In this document: positions 41,966 through 50,592 of the stretch, piece after piece
How the letters are laid out: the number at the start of each line of letters is the position of its first letter
Numbering within the stretch: position 1 is the stretch's first letter
NCBI GenBank assembly: GCA_035556075.1
Contig: DATMFQ010000013.1
Location: forward strand, 20,231-84,230
From: 73-13 sp035556075
GTDB lineage: Bacteria > Actinomycetota > Actinomycetes > Actinomycetales > Microbacteriaceae
Direction of reading: 5' to 3'
DNA length: 64,000 nt
Program-made: the position numbers and the translations under genes
Notes under the pieces: model-generated
Seen by the model: only the letters and a program-made list of their open reading frames with translations
Database searches by the model: none
Told to the model about the DNA's origin: nothing

Positions 41966-43183
41966 TCAGAGCCCGAGGGCCTTCGCCTTGAGCGCGTCGT
42001 AGTCGTCCTGCGTGATGAGGCCGGCGTCGAGCATCTCCTTCGCCTTCGTCAGCTGCGCCATCGGGTCCTCCGCTGCAGGCGCTGCGGGGGCGGGGGCCGC
42101 AGCAGCTGGGGCCGCTGCGGCAGCGGGGATGCCGGTGGCAGCACCAGCGGGCGCACCGGGGACCGGCTGTTGGAGCCCGCCGAGGCCGGTCGCCCCGGCC
42201 GCGATGCCCATGCCGAGGATGCCGCCGGCGCCCGCATGCTCACCAGCGCCCTCGAAGCCCGCGGCGACCGAGGCCTGCAGGTTCGAGTTGCCGCGCGCGC
42301 CGAGGAGGGCGTCGGCGCGCTGCACCGTCTTGAGCAGCTCGCGGGTCGACTCGTCGTACTCGATCGAGACGATCGCGGTCGAGATGATCTCGAGCCCACG
42401 CTGCGTCTGCCACTGGTAGCCCTGTTCGACCGCGGCCGACAGGCTCTGGGCGAAGCCGAGCGAGTCCTGCTGGATCTTCGTGATCCGGTTGCCCTTCGCG
42501 GGGTCGTTCGTGTACATGCTCAGCGCGGGGGCGAGCGAGCTGACGACCTCGTTGAAGAGCTGGGTCGCGGCGTCGTTGTCGATGTCGGTGAAGTCGAAGA
42601 CGACGCCGGGACGCAGATACGCGGCTGGGACGAAGTTCTTGATGAAGATGATCGGGTCGACGATCTTCAGCGTGTACGTGCCGCGCGTGACGGCGCCGAC
42701 CTGCGCGTTGAGGTAGGCGTCATCCCAGTAGATCTCGGACTGCGTGCCGAAGCGGTTGTTCGGCAGCTCCTTGAGGCTCACGAAGAACGCGTACTGCTGC
42801 GACTGCGGGCGGCCGCCGAACTTGAAGCGCTCCCAGGAGGTCTTGATGAGTGGGCTGACGATGCCGTCGCCCGCGAAGATCGACTGCGAGTCCTGCGCCT
42901 CCGAGTTCCACTCGTAGCCGCCGGGCTCCGCTGCGAATCCGGTGATCGCACCCTCCTGCATGAGGATGAGGCCGTAGCCCTCGGGCACGACAATCTTCGT
43001 GCCGTTCGTGATGATCGCCTCGGAGCCTTGCGTGTTCGACCCGCGTCCCGCATTTGTGCCGCGCGGCACGGCAGCGAAGATGGCTGCGGTCGGTGACAGC
43101 CCTTCCGGGACCGTGTAGAAGTCCTTCCACTGGTCGGCGAACATGCCGCCGATCGAGTCGAGCGCTGCCTTGATGAGCCCCAT
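41966..43183 (-). CDS. SPFH-domain protein (YdjI-like) with SHOCT tail
   Basis: This 405-residue protein starts with VPEGYGLILMQEGAITGF, an SPFH (virion core protein) domain with TYTLKIVDPIIFIKNFVP and RGLEIISTAIVSIEYDE. An Ala/Pro linker follows. It ends with a SHOCT motif (AKEMLDAGLITQDDYDALK). Known homologues form membrane-associated oligomers in envelope-stress responses. It is the first gene of the operon with the zinc-ribbon protein. Confidence 0.88.
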   Translation of the reverse strand: MGLIKAALDSIGGMFADQWKDFYTVPEGLSPTAAIFAAVPRGTNAGRGSNTQGSEAIITNGTKIVVPEGYGLILMQEGAITGFAAEPGGYEWNSEAQDSQSIFAGDGIVSPLIKTSWERFKFGGRPQSQQYAFFVSLKELPNNRFGTQSEIYWDDAYLNAQVGAVTRGTYTLKIVDPIIFIKNFVPAAYLRPGVVFDFTDIDNDAATQLFNEVVSSLAPALSMYTNDPAKGNRITKIQQDSLGFAQSLSAAVEQGYQWQTQRGLEIISTAIVSIEYDESTRELLKTVQRADALLGARGNSNLQASVAAGFEGAGEHAGAGGILGMGIAAGATGLGGLQQPVPGAPAGAATGIPAAAAAPAAAAPAPAAPAAEDPMAQLTKAKEMLDAGLITQDDYDALKAKALGL

Positions 43184-43278
43184 GGCGGTCTCCTATTTCC
43201 TTCGGGTGCGGCCACCTGCGCCGCCAGCGTACACGGGGGGCATGACCGGCGGCACCCCGGCATTCGTAGACTGGGACC

Positions 43279-43866
43279 GTGCTCCCTCACGAGGAATACG
43301 ATCCCCGACGGGCACTCCGCGCGGCGCGGCAGCGGCGACCGGACCCACCGACCTCGGGCGGCGCATTCGTCATCCGGGATGCGGTCGTCGCGGATCTGCC
43401 GCACTGCCGCGCGATCTACAACCACTACGTCGAGAACTCGACCGTCACCTTCGACGAAGCGCCGCTGACGCCCAGGGAGCTGCGCGCGAAATTCGACAAG
43501 GGGGCCGCCGCCGGTCACCCCTGGCTCGTCGCGGCAGCGCCATCGGGGGAGGTGCTTGGCTACGCCTATGTCGCCGCCTACCGCGACCGGACGGCGTATC
43601 GGTTCACGGTCGAGGACGCGATCTACCTCGGTCCGGCGGCCACCGGTCGGGGGATCGGGCGGGCGCTGCTCAGCGAGCTCCTGGTGCGGGCGAAAGCTGC
43701 GGGGCTCAAGGAGGTCGTGGCGGTCATCGCGGACCGCGGTGCGGAGGGCTCGCTCGCGCTGCACGAGCGGCTCGGTTTCACCGAGATCGGACGAATGGGG
43801 CGGGTCGGGTTCAAATTCAACCGCTGGCTCGGCACGATCTACCTGCAGAAGTCGCTCCGGCGCTGA
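43279..43866 (+). CDS. GNAT acetyltransferase (phosphinothricin-acetyltransferase-like)
   Basis: Residues 31-195 form a GNAT domain: IRDAVVADLPHCRAIYNHYV, TFDEAPLTPREL, the acetyl-CoA loop GRGIGRALLSELL, RLGFTEIGRMGRVGFKFNRW. The pattern matches the Pat/MddA group that acetylates phosphinothricin or methionine sulfone. The first 30 residues are a charged extension. GTG start. Natural substrate unknown. Confidence 0.88.
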   Translation: MLPHEEYDPRRALRAARQRRPDPPTSGGAFVIRDAVVADLPHCRAIYNHYVENSTVTFDEAPLTPRELRAKFDKGAAAGHPWLVAAAPSGEVLGYAYVAAYRDRTAYRFTVEDAIYLGPAATGRGIGRALLSELLVRAKAAGLKEVVAVIADRGAEGSLALHERLGFTEIGRMGRVGFKFNRWLGTIYLQKSLRR

Positions 43867-43888
43867 CGTCGCCGGGTAGGGTGACGCC

Positions 43889-45340
43889 ATGGCGGACCTC
43901 GGCGACCTCCACGACCTGACCGCGCTCGCGCAGCGTGAGGCGCTGCGGCGCGGCGAGCTCACCTCGGTCGAGCTCGTCACCCACTACCTCGATCGCATCC
44001 AGCGATACGGGCCGGCGATCGGCGCCTTCGTCGAAGTGACGGCCGAGCGTGCGCTCACCGCAGCGGCCGCGATCGACCAGGGCGGCGAACCAAGTGATGG
44101 CGCACGGCCCATCCTCGGCCTGCCCTTCGCGGACAAGGACCTCGTCGCGCGTGCCGGTGTGCCGACGCGCTACGGTTCCCGGCTCATGGCCGATCACGTG
44201 CCCGAGGTGTCCGACCCGCTCGTCGACGCGCTCGACGCCGCGGGCGGCGTGTCGCTCGGCAAGACCGCGACCCCCGAATTCGGCACGCCCGCCTACACGG
44301 AGCCGCTCGCCGGCGTGCCCGCGCGCACGCCGTGGGACCTCACGCGCGGCGCCGGCGGTTCTTCTGGCGGGGCGGCGGCTGCCGTCGCGGCGGGCCTGCT
44401 GCCCTTCGCGCCGGGCTCGGACGGCGGCGGCTCCATCCGCATTCCTGCCGCCGCCTGCGGGCTCGTCGGGCTCAAGCCGTCGCGCGGCCGCGTGCCGACG
44501 GCGGCGGGCTTCGACTTCCCCGGTGGGCTCGCCGTCGGCGGGCCCCTCGCGCGCAATGTCGCCGACGTCGCCCTCCTCCTCGAGGCCATGGCGCCCGCGG
44601 GGGCCGAGCCGACGTGGGCGACCGCGCCGCCCGGTGACGGGCCCTACCTGGCTGCCGCCACTGGCCGCGAGCCGACCACCCCGCGCCGCATCGGGGTGAC
44701 GACCGTGTCACCGTGGTCGTCTTGGTACGACATCACGATCTCCCCTGAGGCGCAGGCCGCACTCGAGCTGGCGATCGCCGAGCTCGAGGCGCTCGGCCAC
44801 CAGGTCGAGGAAGTCCCGTGGACGCCGGGCCCCGAGTACCCCGACCACTTCCGCGTCATCTGGCAGGCGGGACCCGCCGCGCTGCCGATCCCTGACGAGG
44901 CCGTCGGCCTCCTCGAGCCGCTCACCGCGTGGCTGCGCGGCGAGGGCCGGCGCCGACACGCGGGGGAGCTCGCGGCGGCGATCGGCTGGCTCGCGGGCTT
45001 CGAGCGGGACACGATCGCCGCATTCTCCGGGTACGACGCGGTCCTCACCCCGACGCTGGCGGTGCCGCCGCCCGTCGTCGGGTACTACGACGCGGAGGAT
45101 GGGGAGCGGAACTTCCAGCAGCAGTGCCAGGTGACGCCGTGGACGAGCTTCGTCAATGTGACGGGCCTGCCGGCGATCCAGCTGCCTGTGCACTGGACCG
45201 AAGCGACGGACTCGCGACCGGCGCTGCCGATGGGGGTGCAGCTCATCGGACGGCCCGGTGGGGAGACGACGCTGCTCGGTCTCGGGGCACAGCTCGAGGG
45301 CGTGCTGCGCTGGGACCTCCGGCGGCCGCCGGGGTGGTAG
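43889..45340 (+). CDS. Amidase signature family protein
   Basis: This 483-residue protein has the amidase triad Lys83 (GLPFADKDLV), Ser158/Ser159 in RGAGGSSGGAAAAVAAG, and Ser182 in GSDGGGSIRIPAA. It is not GatA: GatA is encoded at 54136 and no gatB/gatC adjoins this gene. It probably hydrolyses an amide in nitrogen scavenging; the substrate is unknown. Confidence 0.88.
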   Translation: MADLGDLHDLTALAQREALRRGELTSVELVTHYLDRIQRYGPAIGAFVEVTAERALTAAAAIDQGGEPSDGARPILGLPFADKDLVARAGVPTRYGSRLMADHVPEVSDPLVDALDAAGGVSLGKTATPEFGTPAYTEPLAGVPARTPWDLTRGAGGSSGGAAAAVAAGLLPFAPGSDGGGSIRIPAAACGLVGLKPSRGRVPTAAGFDFPGGLAVGGPLARNVADVALLLEAMAPAGAEPTWATAPPGDGPYLAAATGREPTTPRRIGVTTVSPWSSWYDITISPEAQAALELAIAELEALGHQVEEVPWTPGPEYPDHFRVIWQAGPAALPIPDEAVGLLEPLTAWLRGEGRRRHAGELAAAIGWLAGFERDTIAAFSGYDAVLTPTLAVPPPVVGYYDAEDGERNFQQQCQVTPWTSFVNVTGLPAIQLPVHWTEATDSRPALPMGVQLIGRPGGETTLLGLGAQLEGVLRWDLRRPPGW

Positions 45341-45361
45341 CGCGGGACCCACGCTTGCGCT

Positions 45362-45380
45362 GAAGGTTAGCCTTGCCTAA
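45362..45380 (+). promoter_or_regulatory. DtxR/IdeR iron box
   Basis: AAGGTTAGCCTTGCCTAA matches the 19-bp DtxR consensus at about 16 positions and ends 12 bases before the ATG at 45393. It should repress the SIP-domain gene when iron is plentiful. Confidence 0.75.
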
Positions 45381-45392
45381 ACTGGTAGGGCC

Positions 45393-45740
45393 ATGACCGA
45401 CCAGCAACTCCCGAGTGCCGTCGCCTGGGCTCCCGAGGATGCCGACCGCATCCTCCTTGCCGCCCACGAGCACGAGCTCGCGACCGTGCGCCTGCTGCTT
45501 GCGACGCTCGACGCGAAAGCTCGCGGCACCGTCTTCATCGAGGTCGAGTCCGCCGCCGACATCGTCGAGATCGGGGCGCCGCCGCGATTCGAGGTCCGGT
45601 TCCTGCTCCGCGATCGCGGCCAGGAACTCGGCCGTGCGGTCGACGCGTGGTGCGAGGAGTGGCTCACCTACAGCGACTGCGCTGCGGTGTACGCCTGGGT
45701 TGCCGGCCGCGGCCCGGCCCGCGTGCTCACCGCTGACTGA
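45393..45740 (+). CDS. Stand-alone SIP C-terminal-domain protein
   Basis: This 115-residue protein matches the C-terminal NAD(P)H-binding half of siderophore-interacting proteins: ILLAAHEHELATVRLLLATL, TVFIEVESAADI. The FAD-binding N-terminal domain is absent. The iron box upstream supports a role in iron release. Whether it works with the complete SIP at 52988 or is a remnant is not clear. Confidence 0.7.
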   Translation: MTDQQLPSAVAWAPEDADRILLAAHEHELATVRLLLATLDAKARGTVFIEVESAADIVEIGAPPRFEVRFLLRDRGQELGRAVDAWCEEWLTYSDCAAVYAWVAGRGPARVLTAD

Positions 45741-45759
45741 GCGGCGGGCGAATTACCCG

Positions 45760-45791
45760 GTGGCGGGGATGCGCGCCTGTAAGCCCGCCAC
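45760..45791 (+). terminator. Possible terminator after the SIP-domain gene
   Basis: GTGGCGGG (45760-45767) and CCCGCCAC (45784-45791) form an 8-base stem with a 16-base loop 20 bases after the stop. No U-run follows. Confidence 0.35.
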
Positions 45792-45956
45792 TCGATCACG
45801 CACCCGCTACTCGGATGAGCTAGTTCGCGATGACGATCCCGCCCTCTTGCGACGCCGTCGCGACCTAAGCGGGCCACGCCCCGCGAGGAGCTCCCACAGG
45901 CCGCCGAGCACGGTCGCTGCCCAGAAGCCTGGCACCGCGACCACCGAATGACGCAC

Positions 45957-45987
45957 GGAGGCCGGGTCCACGCGGGACCCGGCCTCC
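45957..45987 (-). terminator. Terminator of pckG
   Basis: GGAGGCCGGGTCC (45957-45969) pairs perfectly with 45975-45987 across 5 bases, 15 bases downstream of the pckG stop on the minus strand. It lacks a U-run but is very stable. Confidence 0.8.
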
Positions 45988-46002
45988 GGAACACAACTGC
46001 CG

Positions 46003-47877
46003 CTACGCGGTCAGTCGGTCTTGGAGCGACTGGACCTCGGCGGTGAGCTCCGCCGGGACCCGGTCGCCGAACTCCTCGAAGTACGCCTCAGCACTGCGCG
46101 CATCCGCGAGCGAGCGCTCGTGGTCGATGCGGAAGAGCTCCTCGAGCTGTGCCTGGGTGATATCGAGCCCCTCGACATTGAGCGATCCCTCGACCGGGAT
46201 CAGCCCGATCGGCGTCTCGGTCGCGGGCACCTTGCCCTCGATGCGCTGGAACATCCACTCGAGCACGCGCGAGTTCTCGCCGAAGCCGGGCCAGAGGAAC
46301 TTGCCGTCGGCGTCCTTGCGGAACCAGTTGACATTGAAGATCCGGGGGACGCGCCCGCCGGCCGCGCGCAGGCGCCGACCGATCTCGAGCCAGTGCGACC
46401 AGTGGTCCGCAGCGTTGTAGCCATAGAAGGGGCGCATCGCGAACGGGTCGCGGCGCAGCTCCCCAACAGTGCCCTCGGCGGCCGCCGTGGCCTCGGAGGA
46501 GACGGTCGCACCGAGGAAGACCCCGTGCGCCCAGTCGCGTGCCTCCACCACTAGCGGCACGGTCGTTGCACGACGGCCGCCGAAGATGATCGCGTCGATG
46601 ACGACGCCGCGCGGGTCCTCCCAGTCGTCCGAAATGGACGGGGCCTGGGCCGCGGAAACCGTGAACCTCGAGTTCGGGTGCGCTGCAGGACGGCCGGAGT
46701 CCGGCGTCCAGGGCTGGCCGAGCCAATCGGTCAGCTTGGCAGGCTTCTCCTTCGTCGCACCCTCCCACCAGACGTCGCCGTCCTCGGTGAGGGCCACATT
46801 CGTGAAGATGGTGTTGCGGGTGATCGTCTCCATGGCGACGGAGTTCGTCGACCAGCCGGTGCCGGGGGCGACGCCGAAGAAGCCGGCCTCCGGGTTGATC
46901 GCCCGCAGCAGGCCGTCCTCGCCGATGCCGAGCCAGGCGATGTCATCGCCGACCGTCTCGACCTTCCAGCCGGGGATCGTCGGTTGCAGCATCGCGAGGT
47001 TCGTCTTGCCGCAGGCGCTCGGGAATGCGGCGGCCGCGTGGTAGACGCGACCCTCCGGCGAGGTGAGCTTGATGATGAGCATGTGCTCGGCGAGCCAGCC
47101 CTCGTCGCGGGCGAGCACGGAGGCGATGCGCAGCGCGAACGACTTCTTCGCGAGCAGCGCGTTGCCGCCGTACGCGGACCCGTAGGACCAGATCTCGCGG
47201 GTCTCGGGGAAGTGGGTGATGTACTTCGTGTCATTGCACGGCCACGGCACGTCCCCCTCGCCCGGGGCGAGGGGGACGCCGACCGAGTGGACGGCCTTGA
47301 CCCAGGGGGTCGAGTCCTTGATCTTCGTGAGGGCCTGGTCGCCCATGCGGGTCATGATCCGCATGCTCGCGACGACGTAGGGCGAGTCGGTGAGCTCGAT
47401 GCCGTAGCGGCTGAGCGGCGAGCCGATCGGCCCCATCGCGAAGGGGATGACGTACATCGTCCGGCCCTGCATCGCGCCATCGAAGAGCTCGTCGAGCGTT
47501 TCGCGCATCTCGGCCGGGTCGACCCAGTTGTTCGTCGGGCCGGCGTCGGCCTTGCGCTCGGAGTTGATGAAGGTGCGCGCCTCGACACGGGCGACGTCCG
47601 AGGGATGGCTGCGGGCGAGGAATGAGCCGGGCCGCTTCTCCTCGTTGAGTCGGATGAGGGTGCCCTGCTCGACCATCATCGAGGTGATCGCGTCGTACTC
47701 CTCCTCGGAGCCGTCGCACCACACCACGGACGCCGGCTTCGTCTGCGCGGCCACGGAAGCGACCCAGTCGATGAGGTTCTGCGGGGTGCCAGCCGGGGCC
47801 TGGGTGCGGAACTCGTACTCGCTCGGGGCACTCGCAGTGGTCGGGGTCGTCGCCGAGGGCGACTCGAGGATGCTCAT
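46003..47877 (-). CDS. pckG: Phosphoenolpyruvate carboxykinase (GTP)
   Basis: This 624-residue GTP-dependent enzyme interconverts oxaloacetate and PEP in gluconeogenesis. It shows the hyper-reactive Cys289 and kinase Lys291 in FPSACGKTNLAML, MYVIPFAMGPIGSPLSRYG, and FGGRRATTVPLV. It is divergent from a RamB/ScfR-type regulator, which suggests control by carbon source. Confidence 0.97.
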   Translation of the reverse strand: MSILESPSATTPTTASAPSEYEFRTQAPAGTPQNLIDWVASVAAQTKPASVVWCDGSEEEYDAITSMMVEQGTLIRLNEEKRPGSFLARSHPSDVARVEARTFINSERKADAGPTNNWVDPAEMRETLDELFDGAMQGRTMYVIPFAMGPIGSPLSRYGIELTDSPYVVASMRIMTRMGDQALTKIKDSTPWVKAVHSVGVPLAPGEGDVPWPCNDTKYITHFPETREIWSYGSAYGGNALLAKKSFALRIASVLARDEGWLAEHMLIIKLTSPEGRVYHAAAAFPSACGKTNLAMLQPTIPGWKVETVGDDIAWLGIGEDGLLRAINPEAGFFGVAPGTGWSTNSVAMETITRNTIFTNVALTEDGDVWWEGATKEKPAKLTDWLGQPWTPDSGRPAAHPNSRFTVSAAQAPSISDDWEDPRGVVIDAIIFGGRRATTVPLVVEARDWAHGVFLGATVSSEATAAAEGTVGELRRDPFAMRPFYGYNAADHWSHWLEIGRRLRAAGGRVPRIFNVNWFRKDADGKFLWPGFGENSRVLEWMFQRIEGKVPATETPIGLIPVEGSLNVEGLDITQAQLEELFRIDHERSLADARSAEAYFEEFGDRVPAELTAEVQSLQDRLTA

Positions 47878-47975
47878 GACAACTCCTGAAGAAGTGGTGG
47901 TTCATCAATTCTGCCGAGGTTGGAATCGCCCGGTTGACCAAAATAACAAGAAAGAATGGCCAAAATTTCGTTATC

Positions 47976-49424
47976 ATGAATTTCGTGCAGGATCTTGTAA
48001 CCCTGGGACAACGCATTCGTCACTATCGCGTCGCCGCCGGGCTCACCCTCGATGACGTCTCGGAGCGCGTCGGCACCGCGAGCTCACAGCTCTCCCTCAT
48101 CGAGAACGGCAAGCGCGAACCGCGGCTCAGCCTGCTCACGACGCTTGCCCAGACACTCGGCGTCCCACTCCAATCGCTGCTGGACGCGAGGCCGCCATCG
48201 GAGCGTGCCGCACTCGAGATCGAGCTCGACCGCGCCCAGCGCAGCAGCCTCTATGCCTCGCTCGGCCTGCCACCCATCCGGGTGAGCCGGGGCATGAGCG
48301 ACGAGACGCTCCGATCCATCGTCGGCCTGCACCACGAGTTGCAACGTCGAGCGCGGCGAGCGATCGCGAGCCCGGAGGAGGCTCGGCGGGCCAACACGGA
48401 GCTGCGGCTGCGCATGCGACAGGTGCAGAACCACCTCCCTGACATCGAGGACGTCGCCGAGCGGCTGCTCGCGGAGACCGGGCACACCTCCGGGGCGCTC
48501 ACCCACCGCACGGTCGGGATCATGGGGGAACGGCTCGGCTTCGAGCTCGTCCATGTCAATGACCTGCCCCACAACGCGCGCACCGTCACCGACCTGGCGA
48601 ACGGGCGCATCTACCTGCCGCCGGCCTCCATCCCCGGCGGACACGGGCTGCGCTCCCTCGCGCTGCAGGCGATGGCGCACCGCGTCCTGGGCCACGAGCA
48701 GCCGGTCGACTACGCGGACTTCCTCCAGCAGCGGCTCGAGATCAACTACTTCGCCGCCGCGGTGCTCATGCCCCGCCGACAGGCGGTCGCCTTCCTCAAG
48801 GCCGCGAAAGCGGAGCGCAACATCGCGGTCGAGGACTTCCGCGATGCCTTCGGGGTGACGCATGAGGCCGCGGGGCTCCGGTTGACCAATCTGCTCACCA
48901 CCTACCTCGATCTTGAGCTGCACTTCCTCCGCGTGGGCGGCGACGGCAATATGCAGAAGGCCTATGAGAACGACGGGCTCCGGCTGCCGGTCGATGTCAC
49001 CGGGTCGATCGAAGGTCAGTTCGTGTGTCGGCGCTGGGCGGCGCGCACCGCCTTCACCCGGGTGAATCGCACCACCGAGTTCTACCAGTACACCGACACC
49101 CCCGAGGGCACCTTCTTCGAATCGGCGCAGACGGGCACGACCGAGCTCGACGAGTTCTCGATCACGATCGGCGTGCCCTTCGAGGCCTCGAAGTGGTTCC
49201 GCGGCCGCGACTCCGTCATCCGTCGCACCTCGACTTGCCCCGACGAGGCGTGCTGCAAGCGACCCGACGAGCGGCTCACCCAGCGGTGGCGCGACAACGC
49301 GTGGAGCTCGGCGCGGCTGCACGCGCAGATCCTCGCGCCGCTGCCGCAGGGCACGTTCCCCGGGGTCGATGATCGCGAGCTCTACGAATTCCTCGACCAC
49401 CACGCCGCCCGCGCGACAGACTGA
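47976..49424 (+). CDS. RamB/ScfR-type XRE regulator of acetate/short-chain fatty acid metabolism
   Basis: This 482-residue protein has an N-terminal XRE helix-turn-helix (RIRHYRVAAGLTLDDVSERV, SQLSLIENGKREP). A central ImmA/IrrE-like domain follows in which the peptidase HExxH reads AHRVLGHE, so it is catalytically degenerate as in RamB. The C-terminal DUF2083-type domain contains TCPDEACCKRPD. RamB homologues control acetate and gluconeogenic genes in corynebacteria. A GTG at 47985 just downstream of TATCAT could be a leaderless start. It is divergent from pckG. Confidence 0.88.
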   Translation: MNFVQDLVTLGQRIRHYRVAAGLTLDDVSERVGTASSQLSLIENGKREPRLSLLTTLAQTLGVPLQSLLDARPPSERAALEIELDRAQRSSLYASLGLPPIRVSRGMSDETLRSIVGLHHELQRRARRAIASPEEARRANTELRLRMRQVQNHLPDIEDVAERLLAETGHTSGALTHRTVGIMGERLGFELVHVNDLPHNARTVTDLANGRIYLPPASIPGGHGLRSLALQAMAHRVLGHEQPVDYADFLQQRLEINYFAAAVLMPRRQAVAFLKAAKAERNIAVEDFRDAFGVTHEAAGLRLTNLLTTYLDLELHFLRVGGDGNMQKAYENDGLRLPVDVTGSIEGQFVCRRWAARTAFTRVNRTTEFYQYTDTPEGTFFESAQTGTTELDEFSITIGVPFEASKWFRGRDSVIRRTSTCPDEACCKRPDERLTQRWRDNAWSSARLHAQILAPLPQGTFPGVDDRELYEFLDHHAARATD

Positions 49425-49474
49425 CTGACACCAACGTGCTGACCCGGTACAACTCGGGCTGCGACAATGGTCGT

Positions 49475-50554
49475 ATGAAGGTGTTGGTCGCGATGAGCGG
49501 GGGCGTTGACTCCTCCGTCGCTGCGGCACGCGCGATCGAGGCCGGGCACGAGGTCGTCGGCGTGCACCTCGCGCTGAGTCGGCACCGGGCGAGCCTTCGC
49601 GAAGGCAGCCGCGGCTGCTGCACCGTCGAGGACGCGATGGACGCCCGGCGCGTGGCCGACTTGCTCGGCATCCCGTTCTACGTGTGGGACTTTTCCGAGC
49701 GCTTTGCCGAGACCGTCGTCGCCGACTTCGCCGCCGAGTACGCGGCGGGCCGCACGCCGAACCCGTGCCTGCGGTGCAACGAGGAGATCAAGTTCGCCGC
49801 GCTCCTCGAGCGCGCCCTCGCCCTCGGCTTCGACGCGCTCGCGACCGGGCACTACGCGAGCCGCATCGAGGGGCCAGACGGACTCGAGCTGCACCGCGCC
49901 GCCGCGGGCCCGAAGGACCAGTCCTATGTGCTCGGCGTGCTCACGCGCGAACAGCTCGCGCACGCCTACTTCCCGCTCGGCGCCGACGCGTCGAAAGCTG
50001 AGGTGCGCGCGGAGGCGGCGCGCCGCGGCTTCGTCACCGCCACGAAGCCTGACTCCACCGACATCTGCTTCATCCCGGACGGCGACACCCGGGGCTGGCT
50101 CGACGACAAGCTCGGCCTCGAATCCGGTGCGATCGTCGATCGCGACGGTGCGGTGCTCGGCCAGCATGACGGCGCGCTGGCGTACACGGTCGGACAGCGC
50201 CGCGGGCTCGGTCTCACCGTGCCCTCGCCGGACGGCCGCCCCCGATTCGTGCTTGAAGTGCGCGCCGCGAGCAACGAGGTCGTCGTCGGCCCGCGCGAGG
50301 CACTGGCGATTGCCGAGCTTCGCGGCGAGCGGGGGAGCGAACTCGGGGACCTCACGACGGCGACCGAGGTGCAGGTCCGGGCGCATGCCGAGCCGGTCGG
50401 GTGCCGGGTGGATCGGGACGGGGGTGCGTGGCGCATTCGTCTCGACACGCCCGTCGAGGGCGTCGCACCCGGCCAGTCCGCGGTGCTGTATCGCGGCACA
50501 CGCGTCCTCGGTCAGGTCACGATCGACCACACGGTCGCCGCCGCGCTCGTCTGA
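49475..50554 (+). CDS. mnmA: tRNA-specific 2-thiouridylase MnmA
   Basis: This 359-residue enzyme has the PP-loop AMSGGVDSSVAAA, TPNPCLRCNEEIKF with catalytic Cys101, GHYASRI, GPKDQSYVLGVL, and STDICFIPDG with the second Cys. It inserts sulfur at U34 of tRNA. ATG 49475 was chosen because the MKVLVAMSGG start is universal. Confidence 0.96.
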   Translation: MKVLVAMSGGVDSSVAAARAIEAGHEVVGVHLALSRHRASLREGSRGCCTVEDAMDARRVADLLGIPFYVWDFSERFAETVVADFAAEYAAGRTPNPCLRCNEEIKFAALLERALALGFDALATGHYASRIEGPDGLELHRAAAGPKDQSYVLGVLTREQLAHAYFPLGADASKAEVRAEAARRGFVTATKPDSTDICFIPDGDTRGWLDDKLGLESGAIVDRDGAVLGQHDGALAYTVGQRRGLGLTVPSPDGRPRFVLEVRAASNEVVVGPREALAIAELRGERGSELGDLTTATEVQVRAHAEPVGCRVDRDGGAWRIRLDTPVEGVAPGQSAVLYRGTRVLGQVTIDHTVAAALV

Positions 50555-50592
50555 GCGGCCCGGAGGTCGGCGGGCCTGCCTAGGCTTAGGCC

